The notes: a model not told the origin generated them from the sequence alone. A stretch of DNA of 64,000 nt from Sphingobacterium thalpophilum (GCF_038396785.1 NZ_CP151087.1:930001-994000), one strand, 5' to 3'; numbered from the stretch's first letter, positions 25,474-37,765 are shown. Translations and numbers: made by a program.

Positions 25474-27798
25474 CTAAAATTTAAAATTCCACGTAATCGA
25501 TGGTATCGCTCCAAATAATGCTATCCGATAAATCTCGGTGACATTGGATTGTCCTTCTTTTTCTCTAAAGTCGATCAAATAGGCATTTTTTCGGTTATAG
25601 GCATTGTAGAGACCAAACGACAAGCTCGAGTAGCTATTCTTTGTTCGCTTAATATCATAAGTTGCTGCCAAATCCAGGCGGTGATAAGCTGGCATCCGCT
25701 GCCCATTTCTTTTATCGTAATAGAAGATCGTACGATCGTCAACAAAATATTTCCCCGCGGGCATCGTTACGGCGTCACCTGTATAGTAGACAAAATTGGC
25801 GCTCAAATTCCACTTCGGATTTAACTGATACTGCGCCACAATGGCTATATTATGGGTTTTATCCTGCCGCGCACTAAACCACGCACCATCATTGATCTGT
25901 TCAAATTGGCGCTCACTTTTGGATAAAGTATAACTCAGCCAGCCGCTAAATCGCCCCAGTCTCTTTTTCAGAAACCATTCAATGCCGTACGCTCTACCTT
26001 TTCCAAACAGCAATTCCCCTTCCAGCAATTCATTTGCCTGTAGATCGGCGCCATTCCTATAGTCAATCTGGTTCTTTAAATCTCGATAATAACCTTCAAC
26101 AGAGAATTCATATCTGTTGGATGCAAAATTCCGAAAGTAACCCAGCGAATACTGATTGGATAACTGCGGCTTAATTGTATTATTGCTCAGTACATATTGA
26201 TCGGTAGGAAGGCTGCTGGTCGTATTACTCAGTTGATGCAAATACTGAACATTGGTATTAAACGAAGCCTTTACCGTTGTCAAATCATTGATCGCGTAGT
26301 TTAAGGAAATGCGAGGCTCCAGATAGACGTACTTTTTACCCAACTTGCCATTTCCTACATAGGTAGAATCCACGGCCTCGCCAGCAGGATCGAAAGTATA
26401 AAATGTTCCCGGTCCCAATGCTGCGTAAGCGGATGCTCTCAGTCCAAAGTTTAATTTTAAACGGTCGGTAACTGACCAGTCATCGGTTAGATATGCAGCA
26501 ACATCAACACCCTTACGATGTTGAATTTGCAATGAATTCACCTTCGAATCTTCCCCCGCTTCGATACTTGCCGGTCGGATTTCCTGCAGGGCTGCCTGCA
26601 ATCCAAATTTTAGATTGTGACGGTCCGAAAGATTGTACTGAAAATCTTGCTTAAAATTGTAATTAAAGATATCTGAGCGGATCTTAAAGTTATTATCATC
26701 CTCAATCTTAACCTGATAATTGAATTTACTAAAAATTAACGTTGTATTGCTAAACAACCTATTGCTCCAGACATGGTTCCAACGCATGGTTCCAGTCGCA
26801 TTTCCCCAATTGAAATCAAACAAATCATGATAAGCCATTGCATCCTTACCGAAATATCCAGACAAGTAAAGTGTATTCTTATCATTGATGCGATAATTAA
26901 ACTTTGCATTGAGGTCATAAAAAAAGAGCGCACTCTTCTTAATATTCTCATCACTTGAAAGTTTTAAGAAAAGATCCGCATAAGTACGTCTGCCGGAGAT
27001 CATAAATGAGCTCTTGCCTTTTTGAATAGGTCCTTCCAATTTAAGACGCGAGGCGATAAGTCCCAAGCCACCTTCTACGTTGAAGTGCTGATTGTTTCCA
27101 TCCAAGGTGGTTATTTCCATAACCGACGAAATTTTACCCCCATATTGAGCCGGAACCCCACCCTTGTAGAAATTAACGTCTTTGATCGCATCGGAATTAA
27201 AGGTCGAGAAAAAACCGAACAGATGGGAACTGTTATAGACAGGAGCCTCATCCAGCAAAATCAGGTTTTGGTCGCCACCACCACCACGCACATAAAAATT
27301 GCTGCTTCCTTCCCCACCACTGGTTACTCCTGGAAATAGCTGTATGGTCTTGAGAATATCTTTTTCTCCAAATAGTACAGGGACTTTTTCGATTTCTTTA
27401 GGGCTAAACTGCGTAAGCCCAGGCGTTAGATCCTTTATTGATTTGCGCCTATTTCCGGTCACGGTAACCTCGGCGAGCTGATTTTCCTCAGGTACCAACT
27501 GAATAATATAAGTGGAGTCCTTATCCAGATAAACAGAAAATCCTTTTGTTCGATAGCCTACCGACGATACTTCTATCCCTTTGCTGCCATCACGGACAGA
27601 CAAGCTAAAAAAACCATATTTATTTGACGCAGTGGATTTTTCCTCCGCATCGTTTCGTATCACGGCACCAATAATATTCTCACCGCTGATACTGTCCCTA
27701 ACAAACCCCGAAATAGATTTAGACTGTTGACTATACGCTTGCTGCGCGCAGAACAAAATGGAAGAAAGACAAAAAACAACCTTTATAGGTTTAAACAT
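25474..27798 (-). CDS. TonB-dependent receptor with carboxypeptidase-like domain
   Basis: Outer-membrane transporter of about 774 residues. A signal peptide ends at QAYSQQ. A CarboxypepD_reg-like domain comes next (SISGFVRDSISGENIIGAVI, about 27-110), then the plug (VPVLFGEKDILKTIQLFPGV, FYVRGGGGDQNLILLDEAPVYN) and a full beta-barrel ending SITWNFKF with the terminal aromatic. The preceding TTG at 27804 is unlikely; the ATG at 27798 leads straight into the signal peptide. Operon with the DUF4249 gene, 6 bases apart. Substrate unknown; no SusD homologue is present. Confidence 0.92.
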   Translation of the reverse strand: MFKPIKVVFCLSSILFCAQQAYSQQSKSISGFVRDSISGENIIGAVIRNDAEEKSTASNKYGFFSLSVRDGSKGIEVSSVGYRTKGFSVYLDKDSTYIIQLVPEENQLAEVTVTGNRRKSIKDLTPGLTQFSPKEIEKVPVLFGEKDILKTIQLFPGVTSGGEGSSNFYVRGGGGDQNLILLDEAPVYNSSHLFGFFSTFNSDAIKDVNFYKGGVPAQYGGKISSVMEITTLDGNNQHFNVEGGLGLIASRLKLEGPIQKGKSSFMISGRRTYADLFLKLSSDENIKKSALFFYDLNAKFNYRINDKNTLYLSGYFGKDAMAYHDLFDFNWGNATGTMRWNHVWSNRLFSNTTLIFSKFNYQVKIEDDNNFKIRSDIFNYNFKQDFQYNLSDRHNLKFGLQAALQEIRPASIEAGEDSKVNSLQIQHRKGVDVAAYLTDDWSVTDRLKLNFGLRASAYAALGPGTFYTFDPAGEAVDSTYVGNGKLGKKYVYLEPRISLNYAINDLTTVKASFNTNVQYLHQLSNTTSSLPTDQYVLSNNTIKPQLSNQYSLGYFRNFASNRYEFSVEGYYRDLKNQIDYRNGADLQANELLEGELLFGKGRAYGIEWFLKKRLGRFSGWLSYTLSKSERQFEQINDGAWFSARQDKTHNIAIVAQYQLNPKWNLSANFVYYTGDAVTMPAGKYFVDDRTIFYYDKRNGQRMPAYHRLDLAATYDIKRTKNSYSSLSFGLYNAYNRKNAYLIDFREKEGQSNVTEIYRIALFGAIPSITWNFKF

Positions 27799-27832
27799 AA
27801 TCAAGTGAAGTCAAAATTTTGCTGAAAATAAT

Positions 27833-27860
27833 AAAAAAGCCTTACAATTTGTAAGGCTTA
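27833..27860 (-). terminator. Terminator after the esterase gene
   Basis: Arms aagccttac and gtaaggctt around an AATTT loop; on the minus strand it is followed by six T. It separates the esterase unit from the TonB receptor unit. Confidence 0.82.
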
Positions 27861-27934
27861 ATAATAAGTTTATAATTTGTTAGTTAAGGTCTCTGTTTAA
27901 CAAAAATAGCATTTTATTCATTTATGCCAAATAT

Positions 27935-28828
27935 TTATCCATTTTTCTTTTCACTTTTCTTCGCTTGATCAAAATATCCCTTAAAAAAAGCCATTTGATA
28001 AACAATTGACCGAGACCAGTACTCCCAATTGTGTCCACCTTCACTTGTAACAAAGGTATGATTTATATTATGGTACATCAATTTATCATGCAGCGCAACA
28101 TTCACCGTGTAGAAAAAATCTTCCTTACCGCAATCGATGATTAAGCGAAGTTTATTATTGATTAATTTGGGAACCATATTCATAACAACACGATTATCCC
28201 ATTCTTGCGATACATCAGCATAATTCCCTATGCGATCTTTAATTTCCCAATTTAGGGGGAAAGGTCTAAAATCTACCCCACCGGCCGTACTTCCTGCAGC
28301 GCCATAACTATCCTGATGTTTTATGGCCAGCGAGAGCGCGCCATGCCCGCCCATACTTAAACCCGTAATAGCCCTTCCGCTCCGATCTTTGATCGTTGAA
28401 TAATGCTGATCTACATAATCGATCAGCTCTTTGGACACAAAGGTTTCATATTGGTAGTTTTTATCGTTAGCGATGTCCCAATACCAGCTTCCAAAACCGC
28501 CATCGGGACAAACCACCATATAACCATACTGATCTGCCAATGCGCTTACACTTGAATTTTTAACCCAATTGCTATAATTACCGGAATAACCATGCAATAG
28601 GTAAAGGACGGGATAATTGATTTTGCTCGAGTAATTTTGCGGAAGAATTACAACTGTCTTAATTGCTTTACCCATAGACGGGCTCTGAATGGACAGGGTA
28701 TCAACTTTGGCAGCATAGGAGTTCGTGAGTGTGCATAAAAATAAAGTGAATGCAATTAACAGCTGTCTAATACCGGCCAGACAAAATAGGCCGCTTTTGA
28801 TAGGATCGGTTTGATGAAAATTATGCAT
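27935..28828 (-). CDS. Secreted alpha/beta-hydrolase esterase (esterase D/tributyrin-esterase type)
   Basis: Esterase with a long signal sequence (LLIAFTLFLCTLTNSYAAK). The catalytic triad is visible: Ser in GLSMGGHGALS, Asp in LIIDCGKEDFF, His in EGGHNWEYW. LYLLHGYSGNYSNWV carries the oxyanion-hole HG. It resembles feruloyl/acetyl esterases and mycolyltransferase-like esterases that act on sugar esters. Frames also open at ATG 28861 and TTG 28882, but both would overlap the preceding gene; 28828 leaves a 19-base gap. Same strand as the propeller-like gene upstream and probably co-transcribed. Confidence 0.85.
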   Translation of the reverse strand: MHNFHQTDPIKSGLFCLAGIRQLLIAFTLFLCTLTNSYAAKVDTLSIQSPSMGKAIKTVVILPQNYSSKINYPVLYLLHGYSGNYSNWVKNSSVSALADQYGYMVVCPDGGFGSWYWDIANDKNYQYETFVSKELIDYVDQHYSTIKDRSGRAITGLSMGGHGALSLAIKHQDSYGAAGSTAGGVDFRPFPLNWEIKDRIGNYADVSQEWDNRVVMNMVPKLINNKLRLIIDCGKEDFFYTVNVALHDKLMYHNINHTFVTSEGGHNWEYWSRSIVYQMAFFKGYFDQAKKSEKKNG

Positions 28829-28847
28829 CGAATAACTGAAAATAGGT

Positions 28848-29747
28848 CTAGTGTTTATCATAAATGTATTGATTTCTTTCAAAGAAATAAAGATAGGATT
28901 TTAAACCAAATGGACGCTCGCTAATTGTATAAAATCCAGTTCCATTGCTATCGAAAGCTATTGCTTCCCCCTGCGGCTCTACCTGATAAGGCAGAATAGC
29001 TGGCTTTCGTTGCAATACCTGCTTCCAGGATTCACTTCGGTTTCTCTGCCAATAGAAAATATGGGTAATATTCTTTACAAGCAGTTGTGTACCTGTCTGA
29101 TCTATAGCAGAAGCCGTAGCAAAAGTAAATGGCAGCTCTGCTATCCTATTTAAGGTAAAATATTGCTGTTTAACATTTGTAAATACTTCGGCGCTATAAA
29201 CAGTCGATCGAAATTCACGTTTAGATATAACATACAACATGTTGTCAATTGGATCAATCATAATCGATTCGGCATCTAACCGTCGCTGGCCGGGAAATTT
29301 AAGAAAGATAGCCCGAATGGACTTCTTCGGAATAAGCCCAGGATCATCGGCCTGAGGCTCAGGAAATACATACAGGCATGTCCAGGTTCTTTTCCCGGCG
29401 TTGTTTCCGATGTCCGCGAGGACGAGAAAATAGGTATCTCCAATTTTCATCCGATCGATATCCTCACAGTCGACGACAGAGACTCCTTCAAGTGAAAATT
29501 TTTTCAGTAGTTTGGCCTGACGATCAATTAAATAAATAGTTGCACCGTCACCACTATCATTGTGTACCCAAAAATTACCCTCCCGATATGCCGGTGTAAT
29601 ACCCGACACTTCCTTCAATTGTGGATCAGTCAGTTCCCCAAGAGCAATTTGCGTTTTAAAATAATCCTTCCTATTTTGGCTGTACACCTGCAAACTTAAC
29701 AGCGAAAATGTAAACAGCAGGCACAGATTCAATCGTGCAATATTCAT
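28848..29747 (-). CDS. Secreted beta-propeller-like protein, function unknown
   Basis: A 299-residue protein with a signal peptide (LLFTFSLLSLQVYSQ). The repeated strand pattern, with motifs such as ELKEVSGI-like, FWVHNDSGDGATIYLID, DCEDIDRMK, YVFPEP and LDAESIMIDPIDNMLYVISKRE, resembles SdiA-regulated or phytase-like propellers, and the DAESI stretch is typical of those folds. No catalytic residues can be named. Upstream of the secreted esterase on the same strand. Confidence 0.65.
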   Translation of the reverse strand: MNIARLNLCLLFTFSLLSLQVYSQNRKDYFKTQIALGELTDPQLKEVSGITPAYREGNFWVHNDSGDGATIYLIDRQAKLLKKFSLEGVSVVDCEDIDRMKIGDTYFLVLADIGNNAGKRTWTCLYVFPEPQADDPGLIPKKSIRAIFLKFPGQRRLDAESIMIDPIDNMLYVISKREFRSTVYSAEVFTNVKQQYFTLNRIAELPFTFATASAIDQTGTQLLVKNITHIFYWQRNRSESWKQVLQRKPAILPYQVEPQGEAIAFDSNGTGFYTISERPFGLKSYLYFFERNQYIYDKH

Positions 29748-29786
29748 GTTTAAAGATACGTTTTTATTGATATTTACATTCCAATT

Positions 29787-30679
29787 ATGAAGAAGCTTTC
29801 CACATACAGTTCATTACTCCTTCTTTTAACACTCTTATTTCCTTGTCACAGCCTACTCGCGCAGAATTCTTCATTTCGTGTAAAAGTAAAATCAGGTCTT
29901 CGACACACCCCCCCTATCTTGTCAAGTACTACAACAGTAAAGATTGGGAGAAATTCAATACCGAGATACGCCAATTTGATTATGATCCCAAATTTGAATA
30001 TGACATCAAGATCCTCAAACGTCAAAACGGTTCACGTCCAACATACAGCTTAGCCAAAACGATCACAAAATCATTATCGGAAGAAACGGCTGTGGACACA
30101 TGGGAAGTTGGAGAAAACTACGTAAATGCTCAGAACCTTGGTAAATTGAAGTGTCTGCAGATAAAATCTGATAAAAAAAATAAATGGGAATACCTCGCTG
30201 CAACCATTCAAGGTTTCGATTACCAAGAGGGCTACCGTTACCGCATTCGGGTAAAACAAACGAAACAAAAAGATACAGACACCATCAGATACAGCTTAAT
30301 TGAAGTTGTCTCAAAAGAACGTACAAATGAACTGCCCAGTGTGGCCGCATTTCTGGCTCGTTTTAAATGGAATTTACTTCAGTTAAATGGAAAGGATGTC
30401 ACCGACAGCAAAGCAAGCATCGGGTTCGATGCCCGAAATGGCACGATTACCGGAACAACGGGATGCAACAATTTTTGGGGAAATTTCACTATTAAAAGGG
30501 ACAAAATCAGCTTTATACACCTAGCAAGCACCATGCGTGCCTGCAATGGCCAAAATATCGAAAATGACTTTTTCCAAATTTTTGAACAAAAACAAATTCA
30601 ATTTGACATAGCCGAACAAACCTTAAATTTATACAACGACAGAAAACTAGTAATGATTTTTGGGTTGCAGCGAGAATAA
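29787..30679 (+). pseudogene. Secreted META/HslJ protein with two DUF4377 domains, frameshifted at a C7 tract
   Basis: The N-terminal part (from 29787) is a signal peptide ending at LLAQNSS and the first strands of a DUF4377 domain (FRVKVKSGLRHTPP). At the C7 run 29898-29904 the reading must shift: the rest, YLVKYYNSKDWEKFNTEIRQFDYDP onwards, is in another frame and stays open to 30679. It includes a second DUF4377 copy (GFDYQEGYRYRIRVK) and a META domain (GTTGCNNFWGNF, STMRACNGQ). One extra C would restore a single frame. It may be a true break, a phase-variable tract or a sequencing error. An ATG at 29843 could start the second frame, but without a signal peptide. Confidence 0.8.
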
Positions 30680-30685
30680 AAAAAC

Positions 30686-30710
30686 ACCCAAAGTCTGGGA
30701 GACTTTGGGT
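30686..30710 (+). terminator. Hairpin after the META-domain gene
   Basis: Perfect 11-bp stem, acccaaagtct with its complement, loop ggg, beginning 6 bases after the stop. The following bases are only moderately T-rich. Confidence 0.7.
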
Positions 30711-30867
30711 ATCTTAGCCATATTATTAACCTATTTTATGAAAAGTATTTATGCCATTTGGAAATGACATAAACAAATATGTGAAATAAATCGGAAACAA
30801 TCGAAAGCATAATAAGATTTTAACAAAATTTTAACATTTCAAAAAACAATGAGACAAATGGTCATAT

Positions 30868-30880
30868 AAATGATTCATTT
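30868..30880. promoter_or_regulatory. Short palindrome upstream of the GH43 gene
   Basis: aaatgattcattt is a perfect 13-base palindrome, flanked on both sides by tcatat (30862-30867 and 30883-30888). It lies about 55 bases before the GH43 start and could be an operator. Weak evidence. Confidence 0.3.
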
Positions 30881-30932
30881 AGTCATATCCAAATCAAATC
30901 TATCCCGTACCTTACAAGTTTAAACCGACATA

Positions 30933-31886
30933 ATGATTAAAACATTTTTAACATCAACAACTTTACTTTTAACCGCGACACTTTTTGCCCAGAAGAATCC
31001 TGTTATCACGGGAAACTACGCTGATCCTGAAGGCATTATCTATGGCAATAAATATTGGATATTCCCAACATATTCGGCGCCTTATGAAGAGCAGATATTC
31101 TTTGACGCGTTTTCATCTTCCGATTTGGCCACCTGGACAAAACATAGCCGTATCTTGGAGAACAGCAACGTTAAATGGGCGAAAAAAGCGATGTGGGCAC
31201 CTGCAGTATTGGAAAATAAGGGCAAATATTATCTGTTTTTCGGAGCCAATGATGTGCATCAGGGAGAGATCGGAGGCATTGGGGTCGCTGTCGCTGACAA
31301 GCCAGAAGGCCCTTATACTGACCTATTGGGCAAACCCTTAATCAACGATATTATCAATGGCGCTCAGCCGATAGATCAGTTTGTTTTCAAAGATAAAGAC
31401 GACACTTTCTACATGTATTACGGTGGTTGGAAGCACTGCAATATGGTCAAACTCAAACCAGATTTCACAGGCTTGCTCCCTTTTGATGATGGTACCTTTT
31501 ACAAGGAAATCACCCCCAAGGATTACGTCGAAGGACCATTTATGTTTATAAAAGATGGAAAATATTATTTCATGTGGTCGGAAGGTGGCTGGACAGGCCC
31601 CGACTACAAAGTCGCTTATGCCATCGCCGACTCGCCCTTTGGCCCTTTTGAGCGCATCGGGACAATATTGGAACGGGATCCTGAAGTCGCTGTTGGCGCC
31701 GGACATCATTCAGTCATCAAGGTACCCAACGAGGACAAATATTTTATTGTCTATCACCGTAGACCGCTTGGCAAAGATGGAGCCAATGAGCGGGTAACCT
31801 GCATCGAAGAAATGAAATTTGACAAAAATGGACATATCATACCTGTTAAGATGACCTTTACAGGTGTCAAACATCCATTAAAATAG
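30933..31886 (+). CDS. Glycoside hydrolase family 43 protein
   Basis: Secreted five-bladed propeller glycosidase of 317 residues, acting on xylan- or arabinan-type side chains. A signal peptide ends at LFAQKNP. GH43 residues: Asp in NYADPEGIIYGNKYW (likely base), Asp of the INGAQPIDQFVFKD blade, and Glu in DYVEGPFMF (likely acid). GHHSVIKVPNEDKYFIVYHRR is the last-blade signature. Alone on its transcript, with no neighbouring SusC/D. The exact linkage cannot be assigned. Confidence 0.88.
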   Translation: MIKTFLTSTTLLLTATLFAQKNPVITGNYADPEGIIYGNKYWIFPTYSAPYEEQIFFDAFSSSDLATWTKHSRILENSNVKWAKKAMWAPAVLENKGKYYLFFGANDVHQGEIGGIGVAVADKPEGPYTDLLGKPLINDIINGAQPIDQFVFKDKDDTFYMYYGGWKHCNMVKLKPDFTGLLPFDDGTFYKEITPKDYVEGPFMFIKDGKYYFMWSEGGWTGPDYKVAYAIADSPFGPFERIGTILERDPEVAVGAGHHSVIKVPNEDKYFIVYHRRPLGKDGANERVTCIEEMKFDKNGHIIPVKMTFTGVKHPLK

Positions 31887-31909
31887 CAGAATTACTTCTT
31901 TTTGCAAAC

Positions 31910-31950
31910 AACAAAGAAGCCCAGATCAATCGAACTGGGCTTCTTTGTTA
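31910..31950. terminator. Bidirectional terminator between GH43 and icd
   Basis: Arms caaagaagcccag and ctgggcttctttg around a 9-base loop; serves two convergent genes. Confidence 0.85.
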
Positions 31951-31966
31951 TGAAAGCAATTACCGC

Positions 31967-34192
<2,226 letters not shown>

Positions 34193-34459
34193 CTATTAGA
34201 AATATGTTTAATTTTTAATGCTATGTGAAATCATTGAAAAATCTGAATTTCTCAAAAATTCGCTTAAAGATAAGAATTAATGCCATAATTAACGAGGAAT
34301 TGCACCCCTTTTGACAATAAAATTGTGAAAATAAATATATTTTGGCAATACAGAATAAGTCGCTTCAGCTCCGCCCAAAAGTATCCCTCTTGACATTTCA
34401 GTGACCGGATACTACAGGCGAAATCCTATTTTAGCTCAAATTAAAAAACGCAACTGACA

Positions 34460-35299
34460 ATGAAAACATTCAAATTGAACAATGGAGTTGAAATTCCGGC
34501 AATTGGATTTGGAACTTGGCAAATTCCCGAGGGAGAAGAAGCTTATCAGGCAGTTAAAGAAGCTCTTGCCGCTGGATACACACATATTGACACTGCAGCT
34601 ATATATGGAAACGAAAAGAGTGTTGGAAAGGCTATAAAAGACAGTGGTATAGATCGTAATTCACTGTTTATTACAACAAAACTCTGGAATACCGAACGTG
34701 GATACGATAAGACAATTGCTGCATTTGAAAAATCACTCAGCGATCTACAATTGGACTATCTCGATCTTTACCTGATTCACTGGCCAGCCAATGAAACACA
34801 ATTTGCAAACTGGGCAGACATCAATGCGGACACCTGGCGAGCTTTTGAGCATCTGTATCAACAGGGAAAAATAAAAGCGATCGGTGTGAGTAATTTCCCA
34901 AAAGACTACCTCGCCAAATTATTGGAGTCAGCGACAATCGTACCTGCCGTGAACCAAATTGAATTTCATCCGGGTTATCTTCAGAAAGATACCGTGGCGC
35001 TCTCCCAATCCAATGACATCCTTGTTCAGGCTTGGTCACCCCTGGGTTCGGGCAGAATATTAAAGGATGAAACACTCGTTGCACTGGCTGAGGAAAAGAA
35101 TACAAGTGTTGGACAAATCTGTATCAAATTTGCCTTATCTCAGGGCATCTTGCCGCTGCCAAAATCAACCAATCCCGATAATATAAAACGAAATTTAGCT
35201 ATCGACGATTTTGAGCTGACAGCAAGCGATATCAAAACTATCCTCGATTTACCTGAAATGGGGTTTTCCGGATCGGACCCTAAAAAAGTCGCTTTTTAA
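34460..35299 (+). CDS. Aldo/keto reductase (2,5-diketo-D-gluconate reductase-like)
   Basis: NADPH-dependent reductase of 279 residues, AKR5-like. Catalytic tetrad: Asp and Tyr in HIDTAAIYGNE, Lys in FITTKLW, His in YLIHWP. Cofactor side: GVSNFP, QIEFHPGYLQ and LPKSTNPDNIKRN. Cytosolic, reduces small aldehydes and ketones; substrate not set. A 17-bp tandem duplication lies just downstream, before an AraC regulator gene. Confidence 0.92.
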   Translation: MKTFKLNNGVEIPAIGFGTWQIPEGEEAYQAVKEALAAGYTHIDTAAIYGNEKSVGKAIKDSGIDRNSLFITTKLWNTERGYDKTIAAFEKSLSDLQLDYLDLYLIHWPANETQFANWADINADTWRAFEHLYQQGKIKAIGVSNFPKDYLAKLLESATIVPAVNQIEFHPGYLQKDTVALSQSNDILVQAWSPLGSGRILKDETLVALAEEKNTSVGQICIKFALSQGILPLPKSTNPDNIKRNLAIDDFELTASDIKTILDLPEMGFSGSDPKKVAF

Positions 35300-35313
35300 G
35301 AGCGGTAATACAA

Positions 35314-35378
35314 AATTTATGGAGTCGCTCTAAGGCTGCTCCATAAATTCTATATTGCAGCAAATTCTATATTGCAGC
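35314..35378. repeat. Inverted repeat followed by a 17-bp perfect tandem duplication
   Basis: aatttatggag (35314-35324) is complementary to 35339-35349, a probable hairpin after the reductase gene. The segment aaattctatattgcagc occurs twice with no gap, at 35345-35361 and 35362-35378. The second copy looks like a recent duplication. Confidence 0.75.
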
Positions 35379-35491
35379 GCTTCCAGCGCAAAAGAAACTG
35401 ATTGTCCCTTTTTCTTAAACAGTATATAACAATTTTTTGCTATTATAGCGGTAAAGTTGCCTACGCTATTCCTAACTTTTTTATTGAAAAG

Positions 35492-36340
35492 ATGAATGAA
35501 ATAGAACTTATAGATCAATCGGAACTTCCTGCGCAGGGAGAAGACTACTACTATCACCTCTTATGGACGACTTGTATCCTGCTGTATAGAGGCTCTATTC
35601 AGGTCAATAGCAATGGTACCGCCACCGATCTTCAAGCTGGCAATATCCTCTTTATCGGATACAATAAGTACTACAGCTTTACAGCAATTAGTAACGATGC
35701 TGTTTTTAAAATACTCCATTATGACCGGAATTTTTCCAACCGAATACGATTGTCGATCAGTCGATACGATGCGTATCGGTTAATCAATGCCAATCGCTCA
35801 ACACCCTTTACTCCTGCCGCCAACGATTTTGAAGCGATCTGGACATTGTTATGCACTTTACATAACAACCGTAAAAAACCGATCGATCCGAAGAAGGATT
35901 TTCTCCAAAAAGCCAATATCAATATTTTTATGGCGATTATTTACCTTTTGGCCGATGTGATCTATACTGCCGGCGAAAGCTCCGGAAAGACACACAACAA
36001 AAGAAAGGAAGAAATTACCGTGCATTTTTTACAGCTTATAGCCGATCACTACAAAGAACAGCGCGATCTAGCATTCTACGCCGACCGCCTCAATATTTCC
36101 ATCAAGTACCTGTCGATCAGCGTCAAGGAGATTACAAAAGAATCGCCCTCTGAAATTATTAGCAACTGGCTAGTCACAGAAGCTAGAGCGCAGCTCACCA
36201 TTTCTACCAAAACAATCAATCAGATCTCACAAGAATTTAATTTTTCAGATCAATATGCTTTTAGCAAGTTTTTCAAAAAACATGTCGGCATAACACCCAA
36301 GCTATTTCGTGAACAGCAAGCCAATCTTGTTACCAATTGA
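35492..36340 (+). CDS. AraC-family transcriptional regulator
   Basis: A 282-residue regulator with an N-terminal cupin-like sensor domain (RGSIQVNSNGTATDLQAGNILFIGYNKYY) and two C-terminal helix-turn-helix units (LAFYADRLNISIKYLSISVKEITKESPSEII and INQISQEFNFSDQYAFSKFFKKHVGITPKLFRE). The frame is open back to 35402, but the ATG at 35492 is preferred because the upstream part reads as leader. The neighbours, a reductase and a TolC gene, may be its targets. Confidence 0.88.
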   Translation: MNEIELIDQSELPAQGEDYYYHLLWTTCILLYRGSIQVNSNGTATDLQAGNILFIGYNKYYSFTAISNDAVFKILHYDRNFSNRIRLSISRYDAYRLINANRSTPFTPAANDFEAIWTLLCTLHNNRKKPIDPKKDFLQKANINIFMAIIYLLADVIYTAGESSGKTHNKRKEEITVHFLQLIADHYKEQRDLAFYADRLNISIKYLSISVKEITKESPSEIISNWLVTEARAQLTISTKTINQISQEFNFSDQYAFSKFFKKHVGITPKLFREQQANLVTN

Positions 36341-36424
36341 ACATCATAAAGCAGGTATCAAACATTTCTTGTCCCCCCAAGGCATCGTAACTTTGTATCA
36401 CATATATAAACAAAGTTAAATACC

Positions 36425-37765
36425 ATGAATACGAAGTCAAGAGCCCGAAAAATAGGTTTTTACTTGACGTTATGCTTCTTTACATTCTTTTGCAATCAAA
36501 CATACGGTCAAGACAGCATAAACAGCCGGAAAATAACAATTGAAAAACTGTTCGAACTTGCTATCCATAACCACCCAAATCTTATCGTTTCGGCATCAGC
36601 TGTTAGTATCGCCCAACAAAAAACTGAAGTTGCAAAATTAAGAAGGCTTCCCGAAATCAGCGCTTCGGCATCTGCCTTTTACCTCGGCAATGCTGAGTTG
36701 ATCGACAAAGACCTCTCGGGGTCGGAAAAGGTACCTCTACCCCATTTCGGCAATAATTATGCTTTGGAGGCGAAAGAACTTATCTGGAAAGGAGGTGTGG
36801 TAAAAAATAGCATCAAAGCCTCTACCTTGGGTGAGGAGCTGGCTGAATTAGATCATAAGAATGAAGAACAGAACATTAAAATTTTGGTTTTAGGCTATTA
36901 CCTTGATCTATTCAAACTGAAAAATCAAGAAGCTGTCTATAATCAAAATATTGAGCTTGCCCACAAAAGGCTAGACCTGACGGAAAAATTATATAAACAG
37001 GGCATGATCACCAAAAATGATGTCATCCGAAACCAATTGCAAATATCTGAATTGGAACTAGCGAAAGAGGTCATTCAAAACAATCGGAAAATCCTGAATG
37101 ACGAGCTTATCGTCGCTTTAGGACTACAGGAGGGCACAGTAATTGAGCCGGATGATAAACTATTAGATAGCAGGTTTCAGCTGGCAGACCTCGCGAGCTT
37201 GAAACAAGATGCTTATGTGTCCAGCCCGGGCCTTCAACTTGCGGCCAAAGAGACCGAGCTTCTACAGACAGAAAAGGCGATTACAAAATCAGAACGATCC
37301 CCTGCCCTTAGCGTATTCGCGGGAAACAGTCTTGTGAAACCTATCACCAATGTGATGCCGGTGATCGACAAATACATGAATACCTGGAATACGGGTATCT
37401 CGTTAAGCTATACGATTTCATCAGTCTACACCACTGGAAAAAAGCTTAAGCTAAATGATCTACAAATTGAAAAAAACGAGAAATACGCAAGCGCCCTGAA
37501 ACAAAAAACCAGCGTAGCTGTTAATACTGCATACATTAAATACAATGAGGCCTACTCACAACGCAAGACTTTGGAGTACAATAAAGCGCTTGCAGATGAG
37601 AACTATCGTATTATTGAGAAAAAGTATTTGAACCAATTGGCGTTGATCGTCGATATCATGGATGCATCAAACTCAAAACTTGAAGCGGAATTGAAATACA
37701 CAAATGCTGAAATCAATATCGTGTATGCATATTACAAACTTTTAAAAGAGACTGGAAAGATCTAG
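36425..37765 (+). CDS. TolC-family outer-membrane efflux protein
   Basis: Outer-membrane channel of 446 residues with a signal peptide ending near CNQTYGQD. Both OEP repeats are visible (IHNHPNLIVSASAVSIAQQKTEVAKLRRLPEISASA, then KQKTSVAVNTAYIKYNEAYSQRKTLEYNKALADENYRI). It starts 84 bases after an AraC regulator on the same strand, an arrangement typical of inducible efflux operons. The usual adaptor and pump genes do not follow; HdeD does. Confidence 0.9.
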   Translation: MNTKSRARKIGFYLTLCFFTFFCNQTYGQDSINSRKITIEKLFELAIHNHPNLIVSASAVSIAQQKTEVAKLRRLPEISASASAFYLGNAELIDKDLSGSEKVPLPHFGNNYALEAKELIWKGGVVKNSIKASTLGEELAELDHKNEEQNIKILVLGYYLDLFKLKNQEAVYNQNIELAHKRLDLTEKLYKQGMITKNDVIRNQLQISELELAKEVIQNNRKILNDELIVALGLQEGTVIEPDDKLLDSRFQLADLASLKQDAYVSSPGLQLAAKETELLQTEKAITKSERSPALSVFAGNSLVKPITNVMPVIDKYMNTWNTGISLSYTISSVYTTGKKLKLNDLQIEKNEKYASALKQKTSVAVNTAYIKYNEAYSQRKTLEYNKALADENYRIIEKKYLNQLALIVDIMDASNSKLEAELKYTNAEINIVYAYYKLLKETGKI

